Below, one piece after another: positions 54,927-63,621 of a stretch of 64,000 bases of DNA. Source of the stretch: Pedobacter boryungensis (lineage in GTDB: Bacteria > Bacteroidota > Bacteroidia > Sphingobacteriales > Sphingobacteriaceae); assembly GCF_013204825.1 (NCBI RefSeq), contig NZ_JABMKV010000002.1:992001-1056000 (forward strand), in the 5' to 3' direction. Under the pieces are notes generated by a model. That model did no database searches and was not told the DNA's origin. It worked only from the letters and a program-made list of their open reading frames with translations. The number at the start of each line of letters is the position of its first letter. Positions within the stretch are counted from its first letter, which is position 1. Made by a program: the position numbers and the translations under genes.

Positions 54927-55496
54927 AATCTTCTTAATGATACTTTCTACAACACGTGGATAATGCAAGTGTTCTAATTGTTGTCCTTTAAATTTTACCA
55001 TTTCTAAGTTGTCACCTTTGTCAATGCGATATTTTGCTTGGTAAATATATTCACCCTCATCATAATTTTCATTCACATAGTGGATCGTAATTCCACCTTC
55101 TGGTTCCTTAGCTTCTATTACGGCTTTATGTACAAAATCTCCATACATTCCTTTTCCACCAAATTTTGGTAAAATGGCAGGGTGTATATTTATAATTCGT
55201 CCAGGATATTCATGTAACAAATTTTTAGGGATTAACCATAAAAAGCCCGCCAATACAATTAAATCAATATCTAAATTTTTTAAGAGATCAATAATGTTGT
55301 CGGTTTTGTAGAATTCGTGTTTGTCAAAAATATGAGAAGGGATTTCAAAACTATCAGCACGTTGTAAAACATAGGCATCAGGATTGTTGGTTAACACTAA
55401 AGCAACTTCCACCTCTGTGTTGCGTTTAAAGTGTTCCATTAATTTTTGGGCATTCGACCCTGATCCTGAAGCAAAAATTGCGATGCGTTTTTTCAC
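54918..55496 (-). CDS. purN: Phosphoribosylglycinamide formyltransferase
   Basis: 192 residues, N10-formyl-THF-dependent GAR transformylase of purine synthesis. The catalytic set Asn-His-Asp is visible: NIHPAILPKFGGKGMYG (Asn and His) and NYDEGEYIYQAKYRI (Asp). The N-terminus IAIFASGSGSNAQKLMEHF is the phosphate-binding loop. It is followed on the same strand by purH after a repeat-containing gap, so the two may be expressed separately. Confidence 0.94.
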   Translation of the reverse strand: MKKRIAIFASGSGSNAQKLMEHFKRNTEVEVALVLTNNPDAYVLQRADSFEIPSHIFDKHEFYKTDNIIDLLKNLDIDLIVLAGFLWLIPKNLLHEYPGRIINIHPAILPKFGGKGMYGDFVHKAVIEAKEPEGGITIHYVNENYDEGEYIYQAKYRIDKGDNLEMVKFKGQQLEHLHYPRVVESIIKKIKK

Positions 55497-55687
55497 TAAG
55501 CTGATGTTTTTTTCAAAAATAGCATTTTACCCTTTTAATGAAAGAGTTTTTCAAATTTTAAATATATAAGTCGGTCATTTTAACTGATATGCAAGAAAAA
55601 TTAATCAGCACTAAGCATCCATTTTTATATTGCAAACCTAATTTTTAAATAAATGGAATGAATTATAAAATTATTTTCAAAAGCATT

Positions 55688-55718
55688 TTGTATTTTAGAA
55701 ACATAAACTCTATATTTG
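55688..55718 (+). promoter_or_regulatory. Promoter of rpsT
   Basis: TTG at 55688-55690, 20 bases, then TATATTTG at 55711-55718. This is a full match to the Bacteroidota promoter consensus, 48 bases before the rpsT start codon. Confidence 0.8.
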
Positions 55719-55765
55719 CAGTCCGAAAAATAGTTAACACAGAAGATATAAAAGGCTAAACAATA

Positions 55766-56020
55766 ATGGCAAATCATAAATCGTCTTTAAAAAGAATTAG
55801 AGCAAACGCTACAAAACGTCTACGTAACAGATATCAAGCAAAAACTACACGTACATTCATCAAAAGATTACGTGCTGCTGAAGATAAAAAAACTGGTGCT
55901 GAGTTATTACCTAAAGTAATTTCTATGTTAGATCGTTTAGCTAAGAAAAATGTAATTCACAAAAATAAAGCTGCTAACAATAAATCTAAATTAACGAAAT
56001 TCGTTAACGGTTTAAAATAG
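55766..56020 (+). CDS. rpsT: Small-subunit ribosomal protein bS20
   Basis: 84 residues, nearly all helical and strongly basic: ANHKSSLKRIRANATKRLRN, RTFIKRLRAAEDKKTG, and NVIHKNKAANNKSKLTKFV. S20 binds the 5' domain of 16S rRNA. It is a single gene with its own promoter and terminator, as usual in this phylum. Confidence 0.96.
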   Translation: MANHKSSLKRIRANATKRLRNRYQAKTTRTFIKRLRAAEDKKTGAELLPKVISMLDRLAKKNVIHKNKAANNKSKLTKFVNGLK

Positions 56021-56041
56021 TAAGTATTTTTCTTGATATTG

Positions 56042-56075
56042 AAACGGGGTAATCACAAGTTATGCCGTTTTTTTA
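56042..56075 (+). terminator. Terminator after rpsT
   Basis: AACGG-G-GTAA pairs with TTAT-G-CCGTT across a seven-base loop and continues into seven T residues. The single G-G mismatch does not break the helix. Confidence 0.78.
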
Positions 56076-56164
56076 TGTCTAAAAATTGATAGACTACAAA
56101 GATTAATTTCTATATTTAACTTATTCATCCCTAAAAATTTTTACGAACTATAATTAGAAATGGG

Positions 56165-56863
56165 ATGGATAATTACGATCAAAAATTAGGGATTAAAGCT
56201 TGGGCAGAAGCAGATAGACCACGAGAGAAATTACTTTTACAAGGTAGAAGACAATTGACTGATGCAGAGCTTATTGCAATTTTAATTGGCTCTGGAAGTA
56301 GAACCGAGACTGCAGTAGATTTAAGTAAAAGAATACTCAGTTTTTATCAAAATGATTTAGCCAAACTGGCGAAATTAAGTGTTAAAGAACTTTCTAAATT
56401 TAAAGGAATTGGTGAAGCAAAAGCTATTGCTATTGTTGCCGCATTAGAACTAGGTAGGCGCCGGAAAGAAACAGAGGAGAATGGTCAAGTAAAAATCACT
56501 TCCTCAAAAGATGCTTATTTTATTCTTAAACAGCAGCTTACAGATCTGCCTCATGAAGAATTTTGGATTTTGTTACTTAGTAGAGCCAACTTTGTAATTG
56601 GTAAGCATTTTATTAGTAAGGGCGGACAAGCAGGAACTGTAGTTGATCCGAAAATTATTTTTAAAGTAGCGATAGAGCATAATGCCTCATCAATTGTATT
56701 GGCGCATAATCATCCTTCTGGGAATTTAACTGCCAGTGGAGCTGATATTAAAATTACAAAGCAATTAATTGAAGCTGGCAAAACCTTAGAAATTACAGTT
56801 TATGATCATCTCATTATTAGCGATCACTCTTTTTTAAGCATGGCAGATGAAGGATTAATTTGA
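56165..56863 (+). CDS. radC: RadC-family protein (JAMM/UPF0758)
   Basis: 232 residues. An N-terminal helix-hairpin-helix part (LSVKELSKFKGIGEAKAIAI) precedes the JAB1/MPN-type domain with the metal motif VLAHNHPSGNLTASGADIKI (His-x-His and Asp) and Glu in PHEEFWILLLS. Despite the name, a repair role for RadC in E. coli was disproved, so function is unsettled. The start at 56165 is preceded by an out-of-frame ATG four bases earlier. Single gene. Confidence 0.92.
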   Translation: MDNYDQKLGIKAWAEADRPREKLLLQGRRQLTDAELIAILIGSGSRTETAVDLSKRILSFYQNDLAKLAKLSVKELSKFKGIGEAKAIAIVAALELGRRRKETEENGQVKITSSKDAYFILKQQLTDLPHEEFWILLLSRANFVIGKHFISKGGQAGTVVDPKIIFKVAIEHNASSIVLAHNHPSGNLTASGADIKITKQLIEAGKTLEITVYDHLIISDHSFLSMADEGLI

Positions 56864-56912
56864 AACACGCTAGGTTTATACTAACTTAACATTCTATTTG
56901 TAATTTAGTGAT

Positions 56913-57752
56913 ATGATGAAAAGAACATTTTTACTCCTATTAATATGTGTATCCATTACATCGATAACAAATGCACAGAAAAATCAGCCCATAAATATAA
57001 TTTCGTATAATATCAGATTAAATGTAGCATCTGATGGAATTAACGCTTGGCCTAACAGAAAAGATAATGTTAAAGCGTTGGTCAAATTTTACGATGCTGA
57101 TATTTTGTGTGTTCAGGAAGCTTTGCCAGAACAATTTGATGATTTGTTAGCCAAAACAGATTTTGATGTAGTAGGAGTTGGAAGAGATGATGGAAAACGA
57201 AAAGGTGAGTTTTCTGCTGTATATTTTAATAAAAATCGTTTCGTAAAAAAGGACGGCGGAACTTTTTGGTTATCACTTACTCCAGATGTACCTAGCAAAG
57301 GTTGGGATGCTGCTTTAAATAGAGTTTGTTCATGGGTAAAGTTGTATGATAAATCGAATAAAAGAGAGTTTATTGTTTTTAATACACATTATGATCACAT
57401 TGGAGTACAGGCAAGAATTGAGTCGGCGAAGTTAATTAAAAGAAAAATTCAGGAAATTGCACCAAAATTACCTGTGGTTTTTACAGGAGATTTAAATGTA
57501 ACTCCAGAAACTGAAGCGATTGCTACAATTAAATCATTTTTGACAGATGCCAAAGAAATTTCAATCGAACCACCTTACGGACCAAGTGGCACATTTAATG
57601 GGTTTAAGTGGGATAGTCCTTTAAAGGATAAAATTGACTACATCTTTGTAAATAAGACTTTTAAAGTGCAAAAATTCGCGGTATTATCTGACAGTAAAGA
57701 TCAACGTTATTACTCGGATCATTTACCAGTTTTTGCAAGGTTGATGTTTTAA
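56913..57752 (+). CDS. Secreted endonuclease/exonuclease/phosphatase-family protein
   Basis: 279 residues with a signal peptide (1-21, TNAQ cleavage). The EEP fold is complete: INIISYNIRL (Asn), LCVQEALPEQ (Glu), VVFTGDLNVTPE (Asp-x-Asn), KIDYIFVNK, and YYSDHLPVFARL (Asp-His). Extracytoplasmic members are phosphodiesterases acting on phospholipids, sugars or nucleotides. The stop codon overlaps the next start as TAATG, so it is coupled to the Lgt-like gene. Its last 33 codons are duplicated at 60147-60248. Confidence 0.9.
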   Translation: MMKRTFLLLLICVSITSITNAQKNQPINIISYNIRLNVASDGINAWPNRKDNVKALVKFYDADILCVQEALPEQFDDLLAKTDFDVVGVGRDDGKRKGEFSAVYFNKNRFVKKDGGTFWLSLTPDVPSKGWDAALNRVCSWVKLYDKSNKREFIVFNTHYDHIGVQARIESAKLIKRKIQEIAPKLPVVFTGDLNVTPETEAIATIKSFLTDAKEISIEPPYGPSGTFNGFKWDSPLKDKIDYIFVNKTFKVQKFAVLSDSKDQRYYSDHLPVFARLMF

Positions 57753-58516
57753 TGGGAGTTTTGAGTTTGATAAATTTTCCTGTACAATTTACAATTTATG
57801 GGAAACTTTACCATTGGCATTACATTTTTGAAACTTTAGCCTTTATTATTGGCATACGAGTTTATTATTACCTAAAAAAAGATATTAAAGATCCAATTTC
57901 GGATGAGAATAGGCTTTGGATTATGCTAGGAGCGATGATTGGTGCTTTGATAGGCTCTCGATTAATTGCCATACTAGAAACTCCAAACCAATTAAAAGGC
58001 CTCACATTTATGACTTTGTATGCAAGCAAAACTATTGTCGGTGGTTTGCTAGGTGGTTTATTTGGAGTAGAAATTATTAAAAAATTTATTGGAGTAAAGG
58101 TAGCGTCTGGTGATTTATATGTTGTTCCAATTCTTGTTGCCCTATTTATTGGTAGGATTGGTTGTTTTTTAATGGGGGTTGATGAGCCTACCTATGGAAT
58201 AAAGACTAATTTTTTTATGGGAATGGATTTAGGTGATGGTTTGAAAAGGCATCCAGTTGCACTTTATGAAATGATCTATTTGACTATACTTTTTATATTA
58301 TTTCAAGCCATTAAAAATAAAAGATTAATAAATGGAGATCGGTTTAAACTCTTTATGGTTTTATACTTTTTATACAGATATTTAGTTGAGTATATCAAAC
58401 CATACCAACCATTATTTTTTAATTTAAGCAGTATTCATTGGTCGGCGATTTTTATTATATTTTACTATTATAAATTCATCATTAGATTAATAAAAACAAT
58501 TTTAACTTATAAGTAA
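57752..58516 (+). CDS. Lgt-like membrane protein lacking key Lgt residues
   Basis: 254 residues, about seven membrane helices, clearly related to prolipoprotein diacylglyceryl transferase. The GRIG of the Lgt signature is at 134-137 and the downstream RHPVALYE (166-173) matches HPxxLYE; an Arg-containing YRYLVEY (208-214) matches the conserved late Arg. However, SKTIVGGLLGG (92-102) has Val where Lgt has the essential His103, and GRIGCFLMG has Cys where Lgt has Asn146 (E. coli numbering). So it may move a different lipid. It starts on the stop of the EEP gene and is three bases before the radical SAM gene. Confidence 0.82.
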   Translation: MGVLSLINFPVQFTIYGKLYHWHYIFETLAFIIGIRVYYYLKKDIKDPISDENRLWIMLGAMIGALIGSRLIAILETPNQLKGLTFMTLYASKTIVGGLLGGLFGVEIIKKFIGVKVASGDLYVVPILVALFIGRIGCFLMGVDEPTYGIKTNFFMGMDLGDGLKRHPVALYEMIYLTILFILFQAIKNKRLINGDRFKLFMVLYFLYRYLVEYIKPYQPLFFNLSSIHWSAIFIIFYYYKFIIRLIKTILTYK

Positions 58517-58519
58517 ACT

Positions 58520-59914
58520 ATGGCCAATACCAGAGATTATATTTATTACGATTATACTAAAAGTTTGTGTCCAGTATGTTTACTGCTTTGTGATGCGAAG
58601 ATTGTTTTTCAAGATACAAATGTTTATATGCTTAAGCATTGTAAAGTGCATGGCGATACTAAGGTGATGATTGCTGATGACATAGAATACTATAAGCAAA
58701 TTAGAAACTATAATAAGCAATCTGAAATGCCTTTAAAGTTTAACACAAAAGTTCATTACGGTTGCCCTTATGATTGTGGTTTGTGTACAGATCATGAACA
58801 ACATTCTTGTTTAACAGTAATTGAAGTAACAGATAGGTGTAACCTAGCTTGTCCAACCTGTTATGCAATGTCTTCTCCTAATTATGGCAGACATAGAACT
58901 TTGGAGGAAATTGAAAAGATGATGGATGTTGTAGTTGCTAATGAAGGTGAACCTGATGTAGTGCAACTTTCTGGTGGCGAACCAACAGTCCATCCACAAT
59001 TCTTCGAAATTCTAGATATTGCAAAAACAAAGCCCATTAAACATTTAATGGTGAATACAAATGGAATTCGTATTGCTAAAGATGTCAACTTCGTTGAAAA
59101 ATTGGCAAAATATATGCCTGATTTTGAAATCTATTTGCAGTTTGATAGTTTTAACGCAGATGTATTAACAAGGTTGAGAGGTGAAGATTTAACACAGGTA
59201 AGAAAAAAAGCAATTTATAATCTTAATAAATTTAATGTATCTACAACATTGGTTGTTACACTTCAAAATGGTTTAAATGACCATGAAATTGGTGACATTA
59301 TTGAATATGCACTTAAACAAAGATGCGTTAGAGGTGTTACTTTTCAGCCCACTCAAGTTGCCGGCAGAAATGATAACTATAATGATCAAACTGGAAGAAT
59401 TACTTTAACAGAAGTTCGGAGAAAAATCTACGAACAATATCCAACCTTTACTCCGCAAGATTTAATTCCGGTACCTTGCAATCCTGACGCATTATGTATG
59501 GCATACGCTTTAAAAATTGGTGATGAAGTAATTCCTATGACTCATTTAATTAATCCTGAAGATTTATTAAACAACTCTAAAAACACGATAGTTTTTGAGC
59601 ACGATGAAAAATTAAAAGAGCATATGCTTAACTTGTTTAGCACAGGAGTTTCTGTAGATTGTGCAGAAGATACATTTGGCGAATTAATGTGCTGTTTACC
59701 TAGAGTAAAATCTGATAATTTGAGCTATGATAATTTATTTCGTATCATTATCATGAATTTTATGGATCCTTTAGACTTTGACGTTCGTGCTGTAAAGAAA
59801 TCTTGTGTTCACATTGTAAGTGATAAGTATAAGATTGTTCCGTTCGAAACGATGAATATTTTTTATCGTGATCATAAAATAGATGCGATTAGAGAAAAAT
59901 TAAATTTAAACTAG
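58520..59914 (+). CDS. Radical SAM protein of the Tes/MJ0619 (membrane-spanning lipid synthase-like) family
   Basis: 464 residues. The radical SAM motif CNLACPTC (Cys 107, 111, 114) holds the cluster. Many further cysteines suggest extra metal centres: CPVC (17-20) and Cys 41, GCPYDCGLC (81-89) with Cys 97, CNPDALC (about 321-327) and the late CAED and MCC. The layout N-terminal Cys pair, HxxC-GLC, CL-x-I-x-VT-RCNL resembles the tetraether lipid synthase Tes (MJ0619) family and its bacterial relatives that join lipid chains. This is motif recall, unsearched. Between an Lgt-like and a small membrane protein, so a lipid target is plausible. Confidence 0.8.
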   Translation: MANTRDYIYYDYTKSLCPVCLLLCDAKIVFQDTNVYMLKHCKVHGDTKVMIADDIEYYKQIRNYNKQSEMPLKFNTKVHYGCPYDCGLCTDHEQHSCLTVIEVTDRCNLACPTCYAMSSPNYGRHRTLEEIEKMMDVVVANEGEPDVVQLSGGEPTVHPQFFEILDIAKTKPIKHLMVNTNGIRIAKDVNFVEKLAKYMPDFEIYLQFDSFNADVLTRLRGEDLTQVRKKAIYNLNKFNVSTTLVVTLQNGLNDHEIGDIIEYALKQRCVRGVTFQPTQVAGRNDNYNDQTGRITLTEVRRKIYEQYPTFTPQDLIPVPCNPDALCMAYALKIGDEVIPMTHLINPEDLLNNSKNTIVFEHDEKLKEHMLNLFSTGVSVDCAEDTFGELMCCLPRVKSDNLSYDNLFRIIIMNFMDPLDFDVRAVKKSCVHIVSDKYKIVPFETMNIFYRDHKIDAIREKLNLN

Positions 59915-59917
59915 ATT

Positions 59918-60124
59918 ATGGAAGGTGTTGTTGTTTTAAGTTTATTGTATTGGATAGCGGCTGGAGTTGTATTTTTAATTAGTTTGATTCAACTTATTAT
60001 TAAATCATCCAATAACAAGCCTCTAAAACCCGCATTAAGGCTGCTAATTATTTCTGTAATTATGTTAGTGATCGGTGTAGGAGCTTGCGCTGTAATATTA
60101 GGTGGTTTGGGTAGTATGCACTAA
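59918..60124 (+). CDS. Small two-helix membrane protein
   Basis: 68 residues with two membrane helices (about 5-28 and 40-63), joined by a short Lys-rich loop (KSSNNKPLKPALR). A Gly-rich end (GVGACAVILGGLGS) suggests close helix packing. It starts three bases after the radical SAM stop, so it belongs to the same operon, and ends about 20 bases before the duplicated EEP end. No known family; likely a partner of the lipid-type enzymes. Confidence 0.72.
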   Translation: MEGVVVLSLLYWIAAGVVFLISLIQLIIKSSNNKPLKPALRLLIISVIMLVIGVGACAVILGGLGSMH

Positions 60125-60146
60125 CATTAAGTTCTAATGTTAGGAA

Positions 60147-60248
60147 AATAAGACATTTAAAGTGCAAAAATTCGCAGTATTATCTAATAGTAAAGATCAA
60201 CGTTATTACTCGGATCATTTACCTGTTTTTGCAAAGCTGATGTTTTAA
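60147..60248 (+). pseudogene. Duplicated 3' end of the EEP gene
   Basis: These 102 bases match the end of the EEP gene (57651-57752) at 95 positions with no gap, up to and including the stop. Four of the seven changes are silent, two make Asp to Asn, one makes Arg to Lys. There is no start codon and no other part of the gene. The pattern looks like the end of a working relative, not random decay. Confidence 0.85.
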
Positions 60249-60264
60249 ACAAGTTTTGTTTGAT

Positions 60265-60699
60265 CTAATTAGATTTTTCTTCTTTGACTTTTTCCTTCTT
60301 TCTAATAAATGTCATTGTGTTTTTTCGTGTTTCCCTTAACCAATTCGTTTGTTTGTCGTTAACATGTTGAATTTTAATAGTATCAGGGCCTAAAGGTTTG
60401 ATGAAATAGTATAAAATTAATGTACGAACACCGCTTCCTTTATCAGGAGTAGTTAATTTTAGTTGATCTAAATCTCCAGTTTTATAAATTTCATAACTTC
60501 CATCAGTTTGTAACTCATTTCCTTTACGTTCCAATATGCTTATAAACTTGTTGTCGACATCAAATTTGTAAGTCAATTTATTTTTCTTTTTTGGGCTTTC
60601 ATATTCCCATGTACCCTTTATTGATTTATAGTTAATCACCTGTGCATTTGCCAAAGAAAAGTACAGACAAATAATGATTAGCATGCTGAGGAATTTCAT
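60265..60699 (-). CDS. Secreted lipocalin-like hypothetical protein
   Basis: 144 residues with a signal peptide (1-19, ANA-Q). The mature part opens with YKSIKGTWEYESPKKKNKLT and continues in beta strands such as DNKFISILERKGNELQTDG, the pattern of lipocalin-like DUF4488/Lipocalin_4-type proteins in Bacteroidota; the tail is Lys/Glu-rich. The ligand is unknown. It is convergent with the operon that carries the radical SAM gene. Confidence 0.65.
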   Translation of the reverse strand: MKFLSMLIIICLYFSLANAQVINYKSIKGTWEYESPKKKNKLTYKFDVDNKFISILERKGNELQTDGSYEIYKTGDLDQLKLTTPDKGSGVRTLILYYFIKPLGPDTIKIQHVNDKQTNWLRETRKNTMTFIRKKEKVKEEKSN

Positions 60700-60871
60700 C
60701 GTTATGTTATTAAGTTAACTTATGATTTATTATATACAAAACAAAGGCCATTTTGTTTGCTTTGTAGCTTTAGCTTTCCGCTATAAATAATATCTTTGCG
60801 TTTTACAAATTTGTTGGCTCAATATTTTTGATTTTATCTCAAATTTAACGTCACATCTTATATTATATAAA

Positions 60872-63271
60872 ATGAAAATATCATATAGTTGGCTTAAACA
60901 ATTTATACAAACTGATAAAACTCCACAAGAAATTTCTTTAATCTTAACCGATATAGGTTTAGAGGTAGAAAGCTTGGAAAAAGTTCAGCCCATTGTAGGT
61001 GGATTAGAAGGGTTAGTTATTGGTCATGTAGTAGAGTGTGTTCAGCACCCAAATGCAGATCGTTTACGTGTAACAAAAGTTGATGTAGGTACTGGCGAAT
61101 TATTGCAAATTGTATGTGGTGCGCCAAATGTCGCTGCTAATCAGAAAGTAGTTGTAGCTACAGTTGGTACAACAGTTTATCCAAACGAAGGTGAACCGTT
61201 TAAAATAAATAAATCTAAAATTAGGGGAGAGGTTTCTGAAGGGATGATTTGTGCAGAAGATGAAATCGGTTTAGGTACATCTCACGATGGAATTATGGTT
61301 TTGCCAGAAAATACTGAAATCGGTATTGCTGCAAAGTCTTATTTCAAAATGGATGACGATTTTATGTTTGAAATTGGTTTAACACCAAACAGAGCAGATG
61401 CGGCGTCACATTTAGGCGTAGCTAGAGATTTAGCTGCTTATTTGCGAACTTCTTATCAACTACCAGATGTTTCAAATTTTAAAACTGAGAATGAAGATTT
61501 AAAAATTGAAGTTAAGGTTGAAGATACAGTAGCTTGTCCTCGTTATAGCAGTGTAAGCATTACGGGTGTAACTGTAAAATCATCGCCAGATTGGTTAAAA
61601 GATAAATTGAAAGTTATTGGTATTCGTCCAATTAATAATATTGTTGATATTACGAATTACGTGTTGCATGAATTGGGACAACCTTTACATGCATTTGATG
61701 CGGACCAAATTAAAGGCAAACAAGTTATTGTTAAAAAATGCCCAGAGGGAACTCCGTTTATAACGCTAGATGATGTAGAACGCAAACTTTCTGCAGATGA
61801 TTTAATGATTTGCGATGCTGAAAAACCATTGTGTATTGCTGGTGTATTTGGTGGAAAAACTTCTGGAGTAAGCGACAAAACCACAAATATTTTCTTAGAA
61901 AGCGCTTATTTTAATTCAGTTTCAGTGCGTAAAACTTCTAAAAGACATAACCTAAAAACAGATGCATCTTTTAGATTTGAGCGTGGTACAGATCCAGAAA
62001 TTACAGTTTTTGCATTAAAACGTGCTGCATTATTAATTCAAGAAATTGCAGGTGGAAAAATTTCTTCATCAATTTCAGATAACTATCCTGTAAAGTCAAA
62101 TCCTTTTGATGTTGAAGTTAATTATTCAAATATTGTAAAACTAATTGGTCAGGATATTCCTGCTGCAGAAATTAAAGCAATTATTGTAGCATTAGGGATT
62201 GAAGTGGTTAAGGAAACCGAACAAGGTTTAAGTTTAAAAGTGCCAGCGTATAAAGTAGATGTAACTCGCGAATGCGATATTACTGAAGAAGTTTTGCGTA
62301 TTTATGGTTACAACAATATTCATATTCCTACTAAAGTAAATGCATCTTTGGCTTATACAGCGAAGCCGAATAAAGAAAATGTACAAAATCTAATCGCAGA
62401 TATGTTAACTGCAAATGGGTTTTTAGAAATTTGGTGTAATTCGCTAACTCGTTCGGCTTTTTCAAAAAATCCTGATGAGGCAGTACAAATTTTAAATCCG
62501 TTAAGTTCAGATTTAAATGTAATGCGCCAAAGTTTATTACAGCCTGCTTTAGAAAGTGTAGCATATAATCAGAATCGTAAAAATTCTGATTTAAAGCTTT
62601 ATGAATTTGGTAAAACATATCATCACATTGATTCTAAATATGTAGAACGTCCACGTTTATTAATTTTAATTAGCGGCGCAAAACAAAGTGAACAATGGAA
62701 CCACGCAACTACACCATCAACATTTTACAATTTGAAAGCAACAGTTGATGCGATAATTGGTCGTTTAGGTATCACTAATTATCAGGTTAATGAAGTCAAG
62801 GATGAAAACTTCACCTATGGCTTAACCTATTTTAGGGGAGATAAGACTTTGGTTTCTTTTGGAGCGGCAACAGCAGCAGATAGGAAACAAGCTGATTTAG
62901 ATAAAGATGTATTTTATGCAGATTTTGACTGGGCTTTATTGTTAGATGTTATTCGTAAAAATAAGATTATAAACAAAGAAGTGTCAAAATATCCGGCAGT
63001 GCGAAGAGATTTATCAATGTTGGTTAATGAGCAAGTTACTTTTGATGAGTTGAAAGGAATTGCATTTAAAACAGAGAAAAAACTAATTAAAAACATACAG
63101 GTATTTGATGTGTATCAAGGTGATAAATTACCTGCTGGGAAAAAATCTTATGCGCTAAATTTCACTTTACAGGATGAAGAACAAACTTTAACCGATAAAC
63201 AAATTGATGCCATTATGCAAAAGATTATAGTTAACTTAGCCCAAACTGCAAAAGCAGAAATAAGAAAATAA
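60872..63271 (+). CDS. pheT: Phenylalanine--tRNA ligase subunit beta
   Basis: 799 residues. In order: the N-terminal part and tRNA-binding OB domain (about 40-150, VGDVV-type LVIGHVVECVQHPNADRLRV), the B3/B4 editing region (about 215-380, DITNYVLHELGQPLHAFDAD), B5 (410-475), the catalytic-like core (490-680), and the ferredoxin-like anticodon domain at the C-terminus (SKYPAVRRDLSMLVNEQVTF). pheS is not adjacent, as is usual in this phylum. The -7 type sequence TATCTTTG lies at 60791-60798. Confidence 0.96.
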   Translation: MKISYSWLKQFIQTDKTPQEISLILTDIGLEVESLEKVQPIVGGLEGLVIGHVVECVQHPNADRLRVTKVDVGTGELLQIVCGAPNVAANQKVVVATVGTTVYPNEGEPFKINKSKIRGEVSEGMICAEDEIGLGTSHDGIMVLPENTEIGIAAKSYFKMDDDFMFEIGLTPNRADAASHLGVARDLAAYLRTSYQLPDVSNFKTENEDLKIEVKVEDTVACPRYSSVSITGVTVKSSPDWLKDKLKVIGIRPINNIVDITNYVLHELGQPLHAFDADQIKGKQVIVKKCPEGTPFITLDDVERKLSADDLMICDAEKPLCIAGVFGGKTSGVSDKTTNIFLESAYFNSVSVRKTSKRHNLKTDASFRFERGTDPEITVFALKRAALLIQEIAGGKISSSISDNYPVKSNPFDVEVNYSNIVKLIGQDIPAAEIKAIIVALGIEVVKETEQGLSLKVPAYKVDVTRECDITEEVLRIYGYNNIHIPTKVNASLAYTAKPNKENVQNLIADMLTANGFLEIWCNSLTRSAFSKNPDEAVQILNPLSSDLNVMRQSLLQPALESVAYNQNRKNSDLKLYEFGKTYHHIDSKYVERPRLLILISGAKQSEQWNHATTPSTFYNLKATVDAIIGRLGITNYQVNEVKDENFTYGLTYFRGDKTLVSFGAATAADRKQADLDKDVFYADFDWALLLDVIRKNKIINKEVSKYPAVRRDLSMLVNEQVTFDELKGIAFKTEKKLIKNIQVFDVYQGDKLPAGKKSYALNFTLQDEEQTLTDKQIDAIMQKIIVNLAQTAKAEIRK

Positions 63272-63300
63272 TCTAAAAATAGGTAAATATAATTTTAATA

Positions 63301-63591
63301 ATGTCTTCGGTTGCTGATCAATTAAATAATGTATTACAAAAAACGGCTCGTTTAATTGAGCTTTGTAGTGCGTTGCAAGAAGAAAATGATTTATTAAAAT
63401 TAGAAAATCAGCAAACAAAAGAGGCATTAAATGCTGCAAAAATAAAGCATACAGATCTCGATGAAAAGTTAAGAGTACTTAAATTAGCAAAGAGTATTGA
63501 AGGAACAAGTGAAAAGACACTTGATATAAAGCAAAAAATTAACGAATTTGTGCGGGAGATTGATAAGTGTGTAGTGTTGCTTAAAAAATAG
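63301..63591 (+). CDS. Small coiled-coil protein upstream of zapA
   Basis: 96 residues, entirely helical with heptad repeats (LIELCSALQEENDLLKLENQ and QTKEALNAAKIKHTDLDEKL), so it is a coiled coil. It sits 29 bases after pheT and 30 bases before zapA on the same strand. By position and form it may be a ZapB-like or septum-associated partner, but that is inference and no sequence family is recognised. Confidence 0.7.
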   Translation: MSSVADQLNNVLQKTARLIELCSALQEENDLLKLENQQTKEALNAAKIKHTDLDEKLRVLKLAKSIEGTSEKTLDIKQKINEFVREIDKCVVLLKK

Positions 63592-63621
63592 GTAACATAA
63601 ATAATTGAAACTAAGCTAAAA

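Noticed and set aside
57753-60146. Transposon or integron cassette by known mechanisms
   Set aside because: No transposase, integrase, terminal inverted repeats or attC-like site is seen; the flanking repeats are gene ends, not target-site duplications.
62331-62618. Minus-strand gene inside pheT
   Set aside because: It is the shadow of a strongly supported pheT reading frame and has no recognisable features.
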